64,000 nt of DNA from Aedoeadaptatus ivorii (GCF_030815095.1 NZ_JAUSWF010000004.1:62001-126000); one strand, 5' to 3'. Numbered from the stretch's first letter, positions 26,025 to 35,279 are shown. Translations and numbers: made by a program. Notes: generated by a model from the sequence alone, not told the origin.

Positions 26025-26058
26025 CAACAAAAAAAGGCCGCATGGCCTTTTTTTGTTG
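26025..26058. terminator. bidirectional terminator
   Basis: CAACAAAAAAAGGCC-GCAT-GGCCTTTTTTTGTTG, a perfect 15-bp stem between the acidic-tail protein and htrA. Confidence 0.92.
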
Positions 26059-26078
26059 CCTTTTGTATGCATTACCGC

Positions 26079-27314
26079 TTATCCCAAGGGCGGGAAAAAT
26101 CCCCGTCGCTTTCTGCTGTTTTCGGTGGGCGCCTGCGGAGCCTGGTAGTCGGTAAAGGTGAGGTCGACGACGAGTTCTTTGCCGTCTCGCATCAATGTGA
26201 GCTTCACCGCATCGCCCGGCTTGTACTTATAGAGTTCGCTGCGCAGCTGCGCCATGGATTCGATCTCCCGGTCGCCCATTTTTAGGATAATGTCGTTGAC
26301 CTGCAGTCCCGCCGCCGCGGCCGGGCTGTCGGCCTGTACGCCGCCGACGAGGACGCCCTTACCGTCGGTTCCCAAATCGTAGCCGCTTCGCTCTACGGCG
26401 CTTACGCTATAGCCGCCGATCCCCACAGAGACGGAGCGGAAGTCGCCGGTCTTGATGACCTGCTCGATAATGGGCTTGGCGGTGTTTACGGGAATGGAAA
26501 AGCCCAGTCCCTCTGCCGTGGCGATCTTGACCGAGTTGATCCCCACGACCTCCCCTTCGCTGTTTAAGAGGGGGCCGCCCGAATTGCCCTGGTTGATGGA
26601 GGCATCGGTTTGAATCAAGCCGTCCATATAATTGCCCTGCACTTCGCCGATGCTCCGGTTCAGACCCGAAATCACCCCTGCCGTTACCGAACGCTGAAAG
26701 TCTAGCCCCAGCGGGTTTCCGATGGCGACGGCGATCTCGCCGATATTGATGCTGTCGCTGTCGCCCATTTTCAAGGGGCTCAGACCCGTGCGGTCTACCT
26801 TGACGAGCCCCAAATCCATCGTGGTATCGGACCAGACGACCTTGCCCTCGGTTTCGGAGCCGTCGTTAAACAACACTTTTACGGTGTTGTCCGCCGCCCC
26901 CACCACGTGGGCGTTGGAGAGGATATAGCCGTCCTCGGCAATCACAAATCCACTGCCGCTTCCCTCTACGGCCATGGGGCCCATCGGCGTGTTTTGCGTC
27001 ATCGAGGTGGTGATCCCCACCACCGAAGGCATAGCGGCCTCCGCCACCGATTCTACGATACCCGCCTGATGATCGCGGTCCTGTTTTTTCACGTTCTTTT
27101 CTTGCTTGCCTTGTGCCGGCGACGCCATAATGCCCTCGGACACACGCGGCGTATCCATCATGCGGTAGGTTACGAATCCTCCCGCCACGCCGCCCAATAG
27201 GGCAAAGATCAGCGCCCAAAGAATCCAGACCCCCGCGCCGCGCCGCTTGGGTTTTGTGTTGTATTCGTAAGTATAGCGTCTTGTATCTCTATTTTCGTTT
27301 TCGTTCGGTTCCAT
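26079..27314 (-). CDS. htrA: HtrA/DegP-like membrane-anchored serine protease
   Basis: 411 residues. A short cytoplasmic, charged N-terminus is followed by one membrane helix at about 28-50. The trypsin-like domain has His136 (LSNAHVVG), Asp167 (TTMDLGLVKV) and Ser245 (GNSGGPL). A PDZ domain spans about 300-395 (GVLVGGVQADSPAAAAGLQVNDII). It degrades or refolds damaged envelope proteins. It is monocistronic and divergent from the MBL hydrolase. Confidence 0.95.
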   Translation of the reverse strand: MEPNENENRDTRRYTYEYNTKPKRRGAGVWILWALIFALLGGVAGGFVTYRMMDTPRVSEGIMASPAQGKQEKNVKKQDRDHQAGIVESVAEAAMPSVVGITTSMTQNTPMGPMAVEGSGSGFVIAEDGYILSNAHVVGAADNTVKVLFNDGSETEGKVVWSDTTMDLGLVKVDRTGLSPLKMGDSDSINIGEIAVAIGNPLGLDFQRSVTAGVISGLNRSIGEVQGNYMDGLIQTDASINQGNSGGPLLNSEGEVVGINSVKIATAEGLGFSIPVNTAKPIIEQVIKTGDFRSVSVGIGGYSVSAVERSGYDLGTDGKGVLVGGVQADSPAAAAGLQVNDIILKMGDREIESMAQLRSELYKYKPGDAVKLTLMRDGKELVVDLTFTDYQAPQAPTENSRKRRGFFPPLG

Positions 27315-27424
27315 CGTACGCTCCTTTCTTACACTGTATGCTAACTATACCCCCGTCATTTGATTATTTGGTGAAACCTTTACTAAGATTTGTATTTGGG
27401 TATATAGATCTGGAGGAGGGATCT

Positions 27425-28099
27425 ATGAAGGTTCAGTTTATTCATCACAGCTCGTATCGCATCGAAACCGCCGACCGCGTATTGGTCTTCGACTACACCG
27501 AAGGGCCGCTCGATCTGCCCACGGACAAGGCGATCTATTTTGTCGCCACCCACGGCCACGGCGACCACTTCAACCCCGAGATCTATCGCCATAGGGACCG
27601 GGCGCAGTATATCCTGTCCTTCGACATCGATGATCCCATCGAGGACGCGCATATTTTGCATACGGACGAAGCCATCGAGGTCGACGGCATGGTCTTTCAC
27701 GGCTTCGGCTCCACCGACGAGGGCCTGAGCATTCTCGTAGAAATCGACGGCAAGACAATCTACCATTCCGGCGATTTGAACTTTTGGCTCTGGCCCCGCT
27801 ACTCGGCCGAAGACATCGAGGCCATGGCACAGGATTTTATGCGCGAAGCGGACAAGGCCGCGGCGTTTGCCCCCATCGACGTGGTGATGGGCATCGTCGA
27901 TCCCCGTATGAAGGATTTTTATTATCTCAGCAGCGAATACTTTTTGCGTAAGCTCAAACCCCGCCACTTTTTTCCCCTGCATTTGTGGGGCGACTTTCCG
28001 TTGTCGCAGGCCTTTCGCGACAAATTCGAAGAGGCCTATGCGACGGAAATTCACAGTCTGAAAGAAGATGGCGAGGTCTTTGACATAAATATTCAATAA
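27425..28099 (+). CDS. metallo-beta-lactamase-fold hydrolase (UlaG-like)
   Basis: 224 residues from the ATG at 27425 behind GGAGGAGGG. The MBL motif is visible as THGHGDHFNP near 43-52 and a second site as YHSGDLNFW near 116; the C-terminal HLWGD may complete metal binding. The short form and FVATHGHGDH pattern place it with UlaG-like hydrolases. Substrate unknown. The nitroreductase follows after 10 bases, likely one operon. Confidence 0.85.
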   Translation: MKVQFIHHSSYRIETADRVLVFDYTEGPLDLPTDKAIYFVATHGHGDHFNPEIYRHRDRAQYILSFDIDDPIEDAHILHTDEAIEVDGMVFHGFGSTDEGLSILVEIDGKTIYHSGDLNFWLWPRYSAEDIEAMAQDFMREADKAAAFAPIDVVMGIVDPRMKDFYYLSSEYFLRKLKPRHFFPLHLWGDFPLSQAFRDKFEEAYATEIHSLKEDGEVFDINIQ

Positions 28100-28109
28100 G
28101 GAGGCAGTT

Positions 28110-28634
28110 ATGGAACTGAAAGAACGAATCTTAAAGCGCCGGGCGGTACGCAAATACGTCCCCGGGGAAACCATGGATCGCGACACTTTGCTCGAGGTGT
28201 TGATGTATGCGTCGATGGGCCCCAGCAAGGGCAATGCCCACCCGGTGGAATTCCTATTGGTGGAAGACGAGGAAAAGAAGCGCAAGCTGGCGGCGATCAA
28301 GCGCTACGGCACCAAATACCTATCCGATGCGCCCCAAATCCTGATCGTCATGGGCAACACCAGCGTCGACTCCACCTGGGTGGAAGAGGCGAGCATCGCG
28401 GCGAGCTACTTGGGCCTGCTCTTAGAAGAAGAGGGCTTCGGCTCCAGTTGGGTGAACATCCGCGACCAAAAGACCCAAGAGGGCGAAGACGCCGAGGCGG
28501 CGGTCAAGAAGTTGTTTAACATTCCACCGGAATACGGCGTGCTGGCGCTGATCCCCTTCGGCAAGCAAGACGAACGCCTGCCCAAGAGAAAGCCCTTCGA
28601 CGCGTCGGAAAAACTCCATACGGATTCTTTCTAA
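28110..28634 (+). CDS. nitroreductase family protein
   Basis: 174 residues. RRAVRKYVPGETM at 10-22 is the FMN-phosphate loop, YASMGPSKGNAHPVEFLLV near 32-50 the flavin-contact strand, and EEGFGSSWVNIRD near 107 the closing segment. A small NADH-type nitroreductase; its true substrate is unknown. Second gene after the MBL hydrolase, with AAGGAGG just upstream. Confidence 0.88.
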   Translation: MELKERILKRRAVRKYVPGETMDRDTLLEVLMYASMGPSKGNAHPVEFLLVEDEEKKRKLAAIKRYGTKYLSDAPQILIVMGNTSVDSTWVEEASIAASYLGLLLEEEGFGSSWVNIRDQKTQEGEDAEAAVKKLFNIPPEYGVLALIPFGKQDERLPKRKPFDASEKLHTDSF

Positions 28635-28639
28635 TCCGC

Positions 28640-28667
28640 AAAATCCCCGGGAGACCGGGGATTTTTT
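28640..28667 (+). terminator. terminator after nitroreductase
   Basis: AAAATCCCCGG-GAGA-CCGGGGATTTT with extra T. Confidence 0.9.
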
Positions 28668-28696
28668 CTGCCTCTTGCCTCTTACTATAGACAGCA

Positions 28697-28725
28697 AAAA
28701 GAGCGACCCCTGCGGTCGCTCTTTT
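28697..28725 (-). terminator. terminator of the thlA-crt-hbd operon
   Basis: AAAAGAGCGACC / GGTCGCTCTTTT 12-bp stem about 30 bases beyond hbd. Confidence 0.88.
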
Positions 28726-28756
28726 GTCTGTGCATTGCGGGAGAAGGAATTTCTTC

Positions 28757-29605
28757 TTATTTGCTGTAATCGAAGAAACCTTGACCGGATTTGCGGCCCA
28801 GCTTGCCGCCGCGAACCATCTTTCTGAGGAGGATGTGTGCGCGGTATTTGCTGTCGCCGAATTCATTGTAGAGTACGTCCATAATCGCGAGGACGACGTC
28901 GAGGCCTACCAAGTCGCCCAGTGCCAAGGGTCCCATGGGGTGGTTGGCGCCGAGTTTCATGGCGGTGTCGATGTCTTCGGCAGAGGCGATGCCTTCTGCG
29001 TAGATGCCGATGGCTTCGTTGATCATCGGGATCAGGATGCGGTTCACTACGAAGCCGGGGGCTTCGTCGACTTCGACCGGGGTCTTGCCGATGGCTTCGG
29101 AGAGCTCGATGATGGCCTTCTTGGTTTCTTCACTGGTGTTGATGCCGCAGATGACTTCGATGAGTTTCATCATGGGAACCGGGTTGAAGAAGTGCATGCC
29201 GATGACTTTGTCGGGGCGGTTGGTTACCGCTGCGATGTCGGTGATGCTCAAAGAAGAGGTGTTGGTTGCGAGGATGGTCTTTTCGTCGCAGAGCTCGTCA
29301 CATTGTTTGAAGTAGTCTTTTTTGATTTCCGGATCTTCGGAAGCGGCTTCGATGATGAGATCGCAGTCGGAAAGGTCTTTGAAGTCTTCGACGATGGAGA
29401 TGCGCTTCATAGCGGCGTCCATGTCTTCTTGGGTCATTCTTTCCTTGCTTACGTTTTTGGCGTAGGCTTTTTCTACCTTCCCGGTGATCTTGTCGATCTT
29501 TTCTTGGGTGAGATTTCTACTCTTGATCACCACTTCGTGTCCCGTAGCCGTAACTTGTACGATGCCCAGTCCCATAGTACCGGAACCGATAACTCCGATT
29601 TTCAT
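28757..29605 (-). CDS. hbd: 3-hydroxybutyryl-CoA dehydrogenase
   Basis: 282 residues. Reduces acetoacetyl-CoA to 3-hydroxybutyryl-CoA. IGVIGSGTMGLGIVQV at the N-terminus is the NAD(P) dinucleotide fold; HFFNPVPMMKLIEVI near 140-154 contains the catalytic His, and EAPGFVVNRILIP near 182-194 the dimer/substrate region. Third gene of a thlA-crt-hbd operon. Confidence 0.97.
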   Translation of the reverse strand: MKIGVIGSGTMGLGIVQVTATGHEVVIKSRNLTQEKIDKITGKVEKAYAKNVSKERMTQEDMDAAMKRISIVEDFKDLSDCDLIIEAASEDPEIKKDYFKQCDELCDEKTILATNTSSLSITDIAAVTNRPDKVIGMHFFNPVPMMKLIEVICGINTSEETKKAIIELSEAIGKTPVEVDEAPGFVVNRILIPMINEAIGIYAEGIASAEDIDTAMKLGANHPMGPLALGDLVGLDVVLAIMDVLYNEFGDSKYRAHILLRKMVRGGKLGRKSGQGFFDYSK

Positions 29606-29635
29606 GAATGTCCTCCTATTCCAATCAATTAACGA

Positions 29636-30415
29636 TTACTTTCCTTGAAATTCAGGGGCTCGTTTGCCCAAGAATGCCGCCATGCCTTCCTTTTGGTCGT
29701 CGGTGGCGAAACACAAAGCAAAGGCGGATTTTTCGATGTCCATACCCGTGTGGATGTCCGCTTGTATGCCGTCTACGATGGCGGCCTTTGCGTAGGAAAC
29801 GGACTTGGATCCCTTAGATGCGATGGTATCGGCCATGCGCTTGGCTTCGTCCATCAGCTCTTCGGGCGCGACGACGGCGTTGACCAGGCCGATTTCATAG
29901 GCGCGATCGGCCTTGATGTTTTTCGCCGTATAGATCAATTCCTTGGCGATGCCCACGCCGACCGTTCTCGGCAGTCTTTGGGTGCCGCCGAATCCCGGGG
30001 TGATGCCCAGGCCCACTTCGGGTTGGCCGAATACGGCCTTTTCGGAGGCAATGCGGATATCACAGGCCAAAGACAGCTCGCAGCCGCCGCCCAGGGCGAA
30101 TCCGTTGACCGCGGCGATAACGGGTTTGGAGAGATGCTCGATCAACATAAAGGTGTCCATGCCCAGCTTTGCAAAGGCGTGTGCTTCGGCCGCGTTTAAG
30201 GGTTGCATTTCCGAAATGTCCGCACCGGCGACGAAGGCCTTGCCTTCGCCGGTGAGGATGATCACTTTGATTTCGTCGTCCCCGTCGAGTTCCTGAAAGC
30301 AACGGTTGAGTTCCGTCAATACGTCGGAATTCAGCGCGTTTAAGCTCTTGGGTTTGTTAATGGTGACGGTGGCGACGGCGTCTTCTCGTTCGACGATTAG
30401 ATATTGAAAGTCCAT
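29636..30415 (-). CDS. crt: enoyl-CoA hydratase (crotonase)
   Basis: 259 residues. Hydrates crotonyl-CoA reversibly. The oxyanion-hole segment AFVAGADISEM at 61-71 and the second loop NGFALGGGCELSLACDIRIA at 104-123 are canonical; the catalytic Glu pair lies near 114 and 134 (FGQPEVGLGITPGFGGTQ). Middle gene of the operon; 30 bases from hbd and 27 from thlA. Confidence 0.95.
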   Translation of the reverse strand: MDFQYLIVEREDAVATVTINKPKSLNALNSDVLTELNRCFQELDGDDEIKVIILTGEGKAFVAGADISEMQPLNAAEAHAFAKLGMDTFMLIEHLSKPVIAAVNGFALGGGCELSLACDIRIASEKAVFGQPEVGLGITPGFGGTQRLPRTVGVGIAKELIYTAKNIKADRAYEIGLVNAVVAPEELMDEAKRMADTIASKGSKSVSYAKAAIVDGIQADIHTGMDIEKSAFALCFATDDQKEGMAAFLGKRAPEFQGK

Positions 30416-30442
30416 ATAGGCACTCCTTTTCTGTCCGCAGTT

Positions 30443-31621
30443 TTATCTTTCTACGGTCATTGCGGTACCCATACCTCCACCGATACAGAGGGTAGCAAGA
30501 CCCTTCTTGGCGTCGCGTCTCTTCATTTCATACAACAAGGTGGTGAGGATTCTCGTACCGGATGCACCGATGGGGTGACCGATTGCGATGGCACCGCCGT
30601 TGACATTGGTCTTTTCCGGATCGAGGCCGAGGGTCTTGGAAACGGCGCCTGCTTGTGCGGCAAAGGCTTCGTTGGCTTCGACCAGGTCGAGTTCGGAGAA
30701 TTCCCAGCCGGCTTTTTCCAATGCCTTGGTGGAAGAGGGGATCGGGCCGGTACCCATAACCTTGGGATCTACCCCGGCGGATGCGTAGCTGATGATCTTT
30801 GCCATGGGTTCCAAGCCGAGTTCTTTCGCCTTGTCTTCGCTCATTACGATAACCATCGCCGCACCGTCGTTAATACCCGATGCGTTGGCGGCGGTAACGG
30901 TACCGTCTTTAATAAATGCGGGCTTCATGCCGCTGATGCCTTCTTTGGTTACGCCGTCGCGGATGTACTCGTCTTTGTCGACTACGGTGACCTTGCCCTT
31001 ACGGCCCTTTACTTCTACGGCGACGATTTCTTCGTCGAAGGTACCGTCTTCGCGCGCCTTGCTGGCTCTTTGTTGGCTGACGGCGGCGATTTCGTCTTGT
31101 TGGTCTCTGCTAATGTCGTATTCTTTTGCTACGTTTTCTGCGGTAACGCCCATGTGGTAGTCGTTAAAGGCATCCCACAGACCGTCTTTGATCATTTCGT
31201 CGACGAGCTTCTTTTCGCCCATGCGAGCGCCCCAACGCGCGTCGTTTAAGATAAACGGAGCACCGGACATGGATTCTGTACCGCCCGCCAATACGATGTC
31301 CGCGTCGCCGGCTTTGATGATTTGTGCCGCGAGGGAAACCGCGCGCAGACCAGAACCGCAGACCTTGTTTAGGGTCATGGCCGGGGTAGTTTCGGGCAGA
31401 CCTGCGTGTAAAATGATTTGGCGTGCCACGTTTTGGCCGAGACCGGCTTGCAGAACGTTACCGATAACGGCTTCTTCTACGTCTTCGGGCTTGATGCCTG
31501 CGCGTTCGATCGCCGCTTTTGCCGCCACGACGCCGAGGTCCACGGCACTTACGTTTTTGAATGCGCCGCCGAAAGAGCCGACCGGCGTTCTTGCTGCACT
31601 TACGATTACAACATTTTTCAT
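30443..31621 (-). CDS. thlA: acetyl-CoA C-acetyltransferase (thiolase)
   Basis: 392 residues from the ATG at 31621 behind GGGAGG; the frame stays open upstream but through promoter DNA. It condenses two acetyl-CoA to acetoacetyl-CoA. Cys88 in NKVCGSG is the nucleophile, the AIGHPIGASGTR and CIGGGMGTAM blocks near the end carry the catalytic His and the second Cys. First gene of the operon; bcd and etf genes are not adjacent. Confidence 0.97.
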   Translation of the reverse strand: MKNVVIVSAARTPVGSFGGAFKNVSAVDLGVVAAKAAIERAGIKPEDVEEAVIGNVLQAGLGQNVARQIILHAGLPETTPAMTLNKVCGSGLRAVSLAAQIIKAGDADIVLAGGTESMSGAPFILNDARWGARMGEKKLVDEMIKDGLWDAFNDYHMGVTAENVAKEYDISRDQQDEIAAVSQQRASKAREDGTFDEEIVAVEVKGRKGKVTVVDKDEYIRDGVTKEGISGMKPAFIKDGTVTAANASGINDGAAMVIVMSEDKAKELGLEPMAKIISYASAGVDPKVMGTGPIPSSTKALEKAGWEFSELDLVEANEAFAAQAGAVSKTLGLDPEKTNVNGGAIAIGHPIGASGTRILTTLLYEMKRRDAKKGLATLCIGGGMGTAMTVER

Positions 31622-31691
31622 TATATAGCCTCCCTTATTTTCTACGAAGATCTCGTGGACCTTCTGAAAGTGTTTTCCAGCTTCTATCTGC

Positions 31692-31720
31692 ATTATAAAT
31701 TGTAAAAGCAGCTTCGTCAA
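31692..31720 (-). promoter_or_regulatory. strong sigma-A promoter of thlA-crt-hbd
   Basis: Minus-strand TTGACG (31715-31720) and TATAAT (31692-31697) with exactly 17 bases between them, about 70 bases before the thlA start. Confidence 0.85.
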
Positions 31721-31736
31721 TAGATTTGGGTAAAAT

Positions 31737-31754
31737 TTGTTAATTTTTTTTCAA
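31737..31754 (-). promoter_or_regulatory. possible Rex operator upstream of thlA
   Basis: TTGTTAA-TTTT-TTTTCAA: the left half is a perfect match to the clostridial Rex consensus TTGTTAA-N4-TTAACAA and the right half matches 5 of 7. It lies about 17 bases upstream of the -35 box. Rex is encoded at 17766. Confidence 0.45.
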
Positions 31755-31917
31755 GAGAAACGGCGTTTCAAACCGCATGGTTTTGGGATAATTATTTTTT
31801 ACACAAAGTCGAAATCGCTAAAACGGCGTCAATTTTCCCAATTCGCTATATATTTAACACCCCCTTTATCTTATAGGAAAAGGATTTGCAAAATTTTCAC
31901 CTGATTTTACAGTCCCA

Positions 31918-31949
31918 TAAAAAAAGAAGACGAGTGCAAATTCGTCTTC
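31918..31949 (-). terminator. terminator of the HD-domain gene
   Basis: Minus-strand GAAGACGA ... TCGTCTTC followed by seven T. The remaining gap to the thlA promoter (31755-31917) is AT-rich and shows no gene. Confidence 0.8.
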
Positions 31950-31956
31950 GTCTTCA

Positions 31957-32529
31957 TTATATATCTGTCGTATTTTCGGCGCGTGCCGCCTCGCCCTTTT
32001 GCATGCCCGCCAAGGTCATCGCCAAGAGCACATCGATCTCCATGCCCAAAAGGGCCGCCCCGCGCTCGATCAGATCGCGGTCGCAGCCGGCCGCAAATTT
32101 GCGGTCCTTAAATTTTTTCTTTACGCTCTTCAAATTCATGTCCAAAGTCGACCGGCTGGGGCGCATCTGTTTGGCGGCAAAAATAATGCCCGTCAATTCG
32201 TCGGTCGCATAGAGCACGCGGTCCATCTCGTTTTCGGGCTCGTGAGGCGTACCGGTCATGGCCCAACCATGGCTCATGGCGGAGCGGATCATCTCCTCCT
32301 CTACCCCCTCGGCGCGGAGGATCTCCTCGCCGGCGATACAGTGCCGATCGGGGTGCAGCTCGTAGTCGACATCGTGGAGAATCCCCACCGCCCGCCAATA
32401 CTCGATGCGATCGGGATCGATGGTCTCGGCAAAATGCGCCAAGACATCGCCCACCGCCCGGGCGTGCTCGATATGGTAGGTGTCCTTATTGTATTTTTTG
32501 ACCAGCGCCATGGCCTCTGTTGCATTCAC
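31957..32529 (-). CDS. HD-domain hydrolase
   Basis: 190 residues from a GTG at 32529 with GGAGGG upstream; the longer frame lacks a site. Metal ligands of the HD family are present: His in YHIEHARAV near 17-20, HD in GILHDVDYE near 50-54, SHGW near 87, and the last Asp in YATDEL near 110. This small cytosolic HD type is annotated as a phosphohydrolase; substrate unknown. Confidence 0.8.
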   Translation of the reverse strand: MNATEAMALVKKYNKDTYHIEHARAVGDVLAHFAETIDPDRIEYWRAVGILHDVDYELHPDRHCIAGEEILRAEGVEEEMIRSAMSHGWAMTGTPHEPENEMDRVLYATDELTGIIFAAKQMRPSRSTLDMNLKSVKKKFKDRKFAAGCDRDLIERGAALLGMEIDVLLAMTLAGMQKGEAARAENTTDI

Positions 32530-32588
32530 GGAAATTCCCTCCAGACTTGACAGCAATTTTCGCGAGGAGTAAAATATTCGTCATACAC

Positions 32589-32662
32589 GCGGGTGTAGCT
32601 CAGTGGCAGAGCCTCGGCTTCCCAAGCCGATCGCGAGGGTTCGATTCCCTTCACCCGCTCCA
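32589..32662 (+). tRNA. tRNA-Gly (anticodon CCC)
   Basis: A 74-base cloverleaf including the encoded CCA. Acceptor GCGGGTG/CACCCGC, D-stem GCTC/GAGC, anticodon stem TCGGC/GCCGA with loop TTCCCAA (anticodon CCC), T-arm GAGGG-TTCGATT-CCCTT. It decodes GGG. Confidence 0.95.
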
Positions 32663-32685
32663 AGGACCCACGGGGTCCTTTTTTT
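32662..32685. terminator. terminator after tRNA-Gly
   Basis: AAGGACCC-ACG-GGGTCCTT plus five T, starting at the last base of the CCA end. Confidence 0.85.
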
Positions 32686-32687
32686 AT

Positions 32688-33197
32688 TTAGTAGTGCAGT
32701 ACGCTCTCTACCGGACGCGCGATGCGGCTGCGCCCGTTCAATGCGTCGAGTTCGATCAAAAATACGAATGCCTCCACCTCGCCGCCCAAGGATTCTACCA
32801 GCTGCTGGGCAGCGAGGCTCGTGCCGCCGGTGGCCAAGAGATCGTCGACGATCAGCACCTTTTCTTTTGGCGCGATCGCATCTTCGTGGATCTCTATGCC
32901 GTCGTTTCCGTATTCCAGATCATAGGTGACGCTGCGTTTTTTGTATGGGAGCTTGCCGGGTTTTCGGATGGGTACAAAACCCACGCCCAGTTCCAAAGCG
33001 AGGGGCGTGCCCAACAAAAAGCCCCGGGCCTCGATGCCCACGACTTTGTCGACCTCGTAGCGGCGCGCCGCCTCGGCCATGCGCCGAATGGCTTCTCGAA
33101 AGGCGTCTTTGTCCTTTAAGAGGGTGGTGATGTCCCGAAAGGTGACGCCTTTTTGGGGATAGTCTTCGATGCTTCTGATTGATTCTTTTAAATCCAT
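32688..33197 (-). CDS. apt: adenine phosphoribosyltransferase
   Basis: 169 residues. Salvages adenine to AMP with PRPP. The PRPP-binding loop VLIVDDLLATGGT at about 115-127 is perfect, and IRSIEDYPQKGVTFRDIT at 8-25 is the family N-terminus. Single gene, divergent from fbp. Confidence 0.97.
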   Translation of the reverse strand: MDLKESIRSIEDYPQKGVTFRDITTLLKDKDAFREAIRRMAEAARRYEVDKVVGIEARGFLLGTPLALELGVGFVPIRKPGKLPYKKRSVTYDLEYGNDGIEIHEDAIAPKEKVLIVDDLLATGGTSLAAQQLVESLGGEVEAFVFLIELDALNGRSRIARPVESVLHY

Positions 33198-33276
33198 GTG
33201 CCCTTCCTTTCTCCCCTTCAGTATAGCATTTTTTCAGGTTCCGAGAAACGGGTATAAGAAAACGGGAGGGATCTGC

Positions 33277-35226
33277 ATGCAAAACATCGACGCATCCAAT
33301 ATGAAATACTACCGCCTTTTGGCGAAACAATACCCGGACCGCAAGCAGGCGCTGGGGGAAGCCGTCCTGAGCGAAGGGGCGCTCCTTTTGCCCAAGCCCA
33401 CCGAACACTTCGTAAGCGATCTGCACGGGGAATTTCGCCCCTTTGCCCACGTGATCCGAAATGCATCGGGGGTGCTGCGCCGCTATATCGACGAACTGTT
33501 TCCCCAAAAATCCGAAGAAGAAAAACGGCGCCTCGCCACCATTCTCTACTATCCCAAGGCGAAACTTCGGGCGCTGGAGGGGGAGATGGAGCGGAGCGCC
33601 TATGAAGCGCTGCTCTTAGAGACCCTCGGGGATATGATTCTCGTGGCGAAGCGGGTGGCGGCTAAATACGATCACCGAAAGATCGCCCGCGCCTTTCGCC
33701 CGAACCGCGCCGAGGTGCTCGACATTCTTCTCCTGGAGGAGCCGAGCTTTCGCCACAAGGAACAATACGTACATAGGGTGTATGAGTATATCGTGCGAAC
33801 CGGCGAGGCGGAGGGCTATATCCGCGCGCTGGCAGATCTTTGCGTGCGCTTTGCCATCGAAACGCTCCACGTGATCGGCGACATTTACGACCGGGGCGAG
33901 GGAGCGGAAAAGATCGTCGACACCCTGATGCACCACCCCAATGTCGATATCCAATGGGGCAATCACGACATCGCCTGGATCGGCGCGGCGGCGGGAAACT
34001 TTCCCCTCCTCGCCAATGTGGTGCGCATCGCCCTGCGCTACAATGTGCTCTCTACCCTCGAAGACGGCTACGGCATCAATCTGCTGCCGCTCTTCAACTA
34101 CGCCAAACAATACGCGCCCACCGCGCCCTTTTACCCCCGCAATCCCGCGCCGGAGGCGGAGCGAAACGAGACGATTGCGCGCCTTCACAAGGCGATATCG
34201 GTGCTGCAGTTTAAGGCGGAGGGCCGGTTGATCCGAAGGCATCCCGAGTACGAAATGGACGATATGCTCCACCTACACCGCATGGACCTTAAGAAGAAGA
34301 CCGTGACCGTGGGCGATGTGACCTATCCCCTGCGCGACGATGACTTCCCCACCGTCGATCCCGCCGATCCCTACGCCTTTACCCGAGAAGAAGAGGAAGT
34401 GGTAGAACGGCTGCGGGCGAGCTTTATGGGGAGCGAAAAGCTGAAGCGGCATATCCGCTTTATCGTCGATCGGGGCGGCATGTATAAAATCTGTAACGGC
34501 AATCTGCTGTTTCATGGCTGCATTCCCCTCGACGAAGCGGGCAATTTTCGAATGACCCGCTTTATGGGTCGGCCCCTGGCGGGAAAGGCGCTGCTCGATG
34601 CCCTCGACGATGCGGTGCGGATCGGCGTATTCGGCCACGGCGCGGCGCAGCAAGAAGCGGCGGATCTGATGCTCTATCTATGGTGCGGCACCGACTCGCC
34701 GCTTTTCGGCAAGAACGGCATCACCACCTTCGAGCGCTATTTTATCGAAGATCCCGAAACCCATTACGAAAAGAAGAACCCCTACTTCCGCCTGCGGGAA
34801 GACGCCGATACGGCAGAAAAGATCCTACACGCCTTCGGCCTCGACGATCCCCGCGCCAAGATCATCAACGGCCACACCCCGGTAAAGCGCGCCAAGGGCG
34901 AACATCCGGTCAAGGCAAACGGCAAGGTCATCGTCATCGACGGCGGCTTTGCCCGGGCGTACCAAAAGACGACGGGCACCTCGGGCTATACGCTGATCTC
35001 CAATTCCTACGGCATCCTCCTCGCCGCCCACGCGCCCCTGGCGAATGAGGCGGATCTAATCGAAGAAAATGTGGACATCACCTCGTCGATGGAGTTCGTC
35101 CTCGAATACGACGAGCGCCGCCTGCTGGAGGATTCCGACGCGGGCGATGCGCTCAAGGAAAAGATCCGCGATCTGTATACCTTGGCGGAACTGTACCGCA
35201 CGGGCAAGCTCCGCGAAAGGCGATAA
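33277..35226 (+). CDS. fbp: fructose-1,6-bisphosphatase class III
   Basis: 649 residues from the ATG at 33277 behind GGGAGGG. Firmicutes-type gluconeogenic FBPase, a metallophosphatase: SDLHGEF near 47, GDIYDRGEGAEKI near 203, and WGNHDIAW near 226 are the metal-binding motifs; the late NGHTPV (about 530) adds another His. Single gene ending at a terminator. Confidence 0.96.
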   Translation: MQNIDASNMKYYRLLAKQYPDRKQALGEAVLSEGALLLPKPTEHFVSDLHGEFRPFAHVIRNASGVLRRYIDELFPQKSEEEKRRLATILYYPKAKLRALEGEMERSAYEALLLETLGDMILVAKRVAAKYDHRKIARAFRPNRAEVLDILLLEEPSFRHKEQYVHRVYEYIVRTGEAEGYIRALADLCVRFAIETLHVIGDIYDRGEGAEKIVDTLMHHPNVDIQWGNHDIAWIGAAAGNFPLLANVVRIALRYNVLSTLEDGYGINLLPLFNYAKQYAPTAPFYPRNPAPEAERNETIARLHKAISVLQFKAEGRLIRRHPEYEMDDMLHLHRMDLKKKTVTVGDVTYPLRDDDFPTVDPADPYAFTREEEEVVERLRASFMGSEKLKRHIRFIVDRGGMYKICNGNLLFHGCIPLDEAGNFRMTRFMGRPLAGKALLDALDDAVRIGVFGHGAAQQEAADLMLYLWCGTDSPLFGKNGITTFERYFIEDPETHYEKKNPYFRLREDADTAEKILHAFGLDDPRAKIINGHTPVKRAKGEHPVKANGKVIVIDGGFARAYQKTTGTSGYTLISNSYGILLAAHAPLANEADLIEENVDITSSMEFVLEYDERRLLEDSDAGDALKEKIRDLYTLAELYRTGKLRERR

Positions 35227-35242
35227 AGAAAATATGAGCATA

Positions 35243-35270
35243 AAAAAATCCGGCAAATGCCGGATTTTTT
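35243..35270. terminator. bidirectional terminator between fbp and ferritin
   Basis: AAAAAATCCGGC-AAAT-GCCGGATTTTTT, a 12-bp perfect stem. Confidence 0.92.
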
Positions 35271-35279
35271 GTGTGCCGT

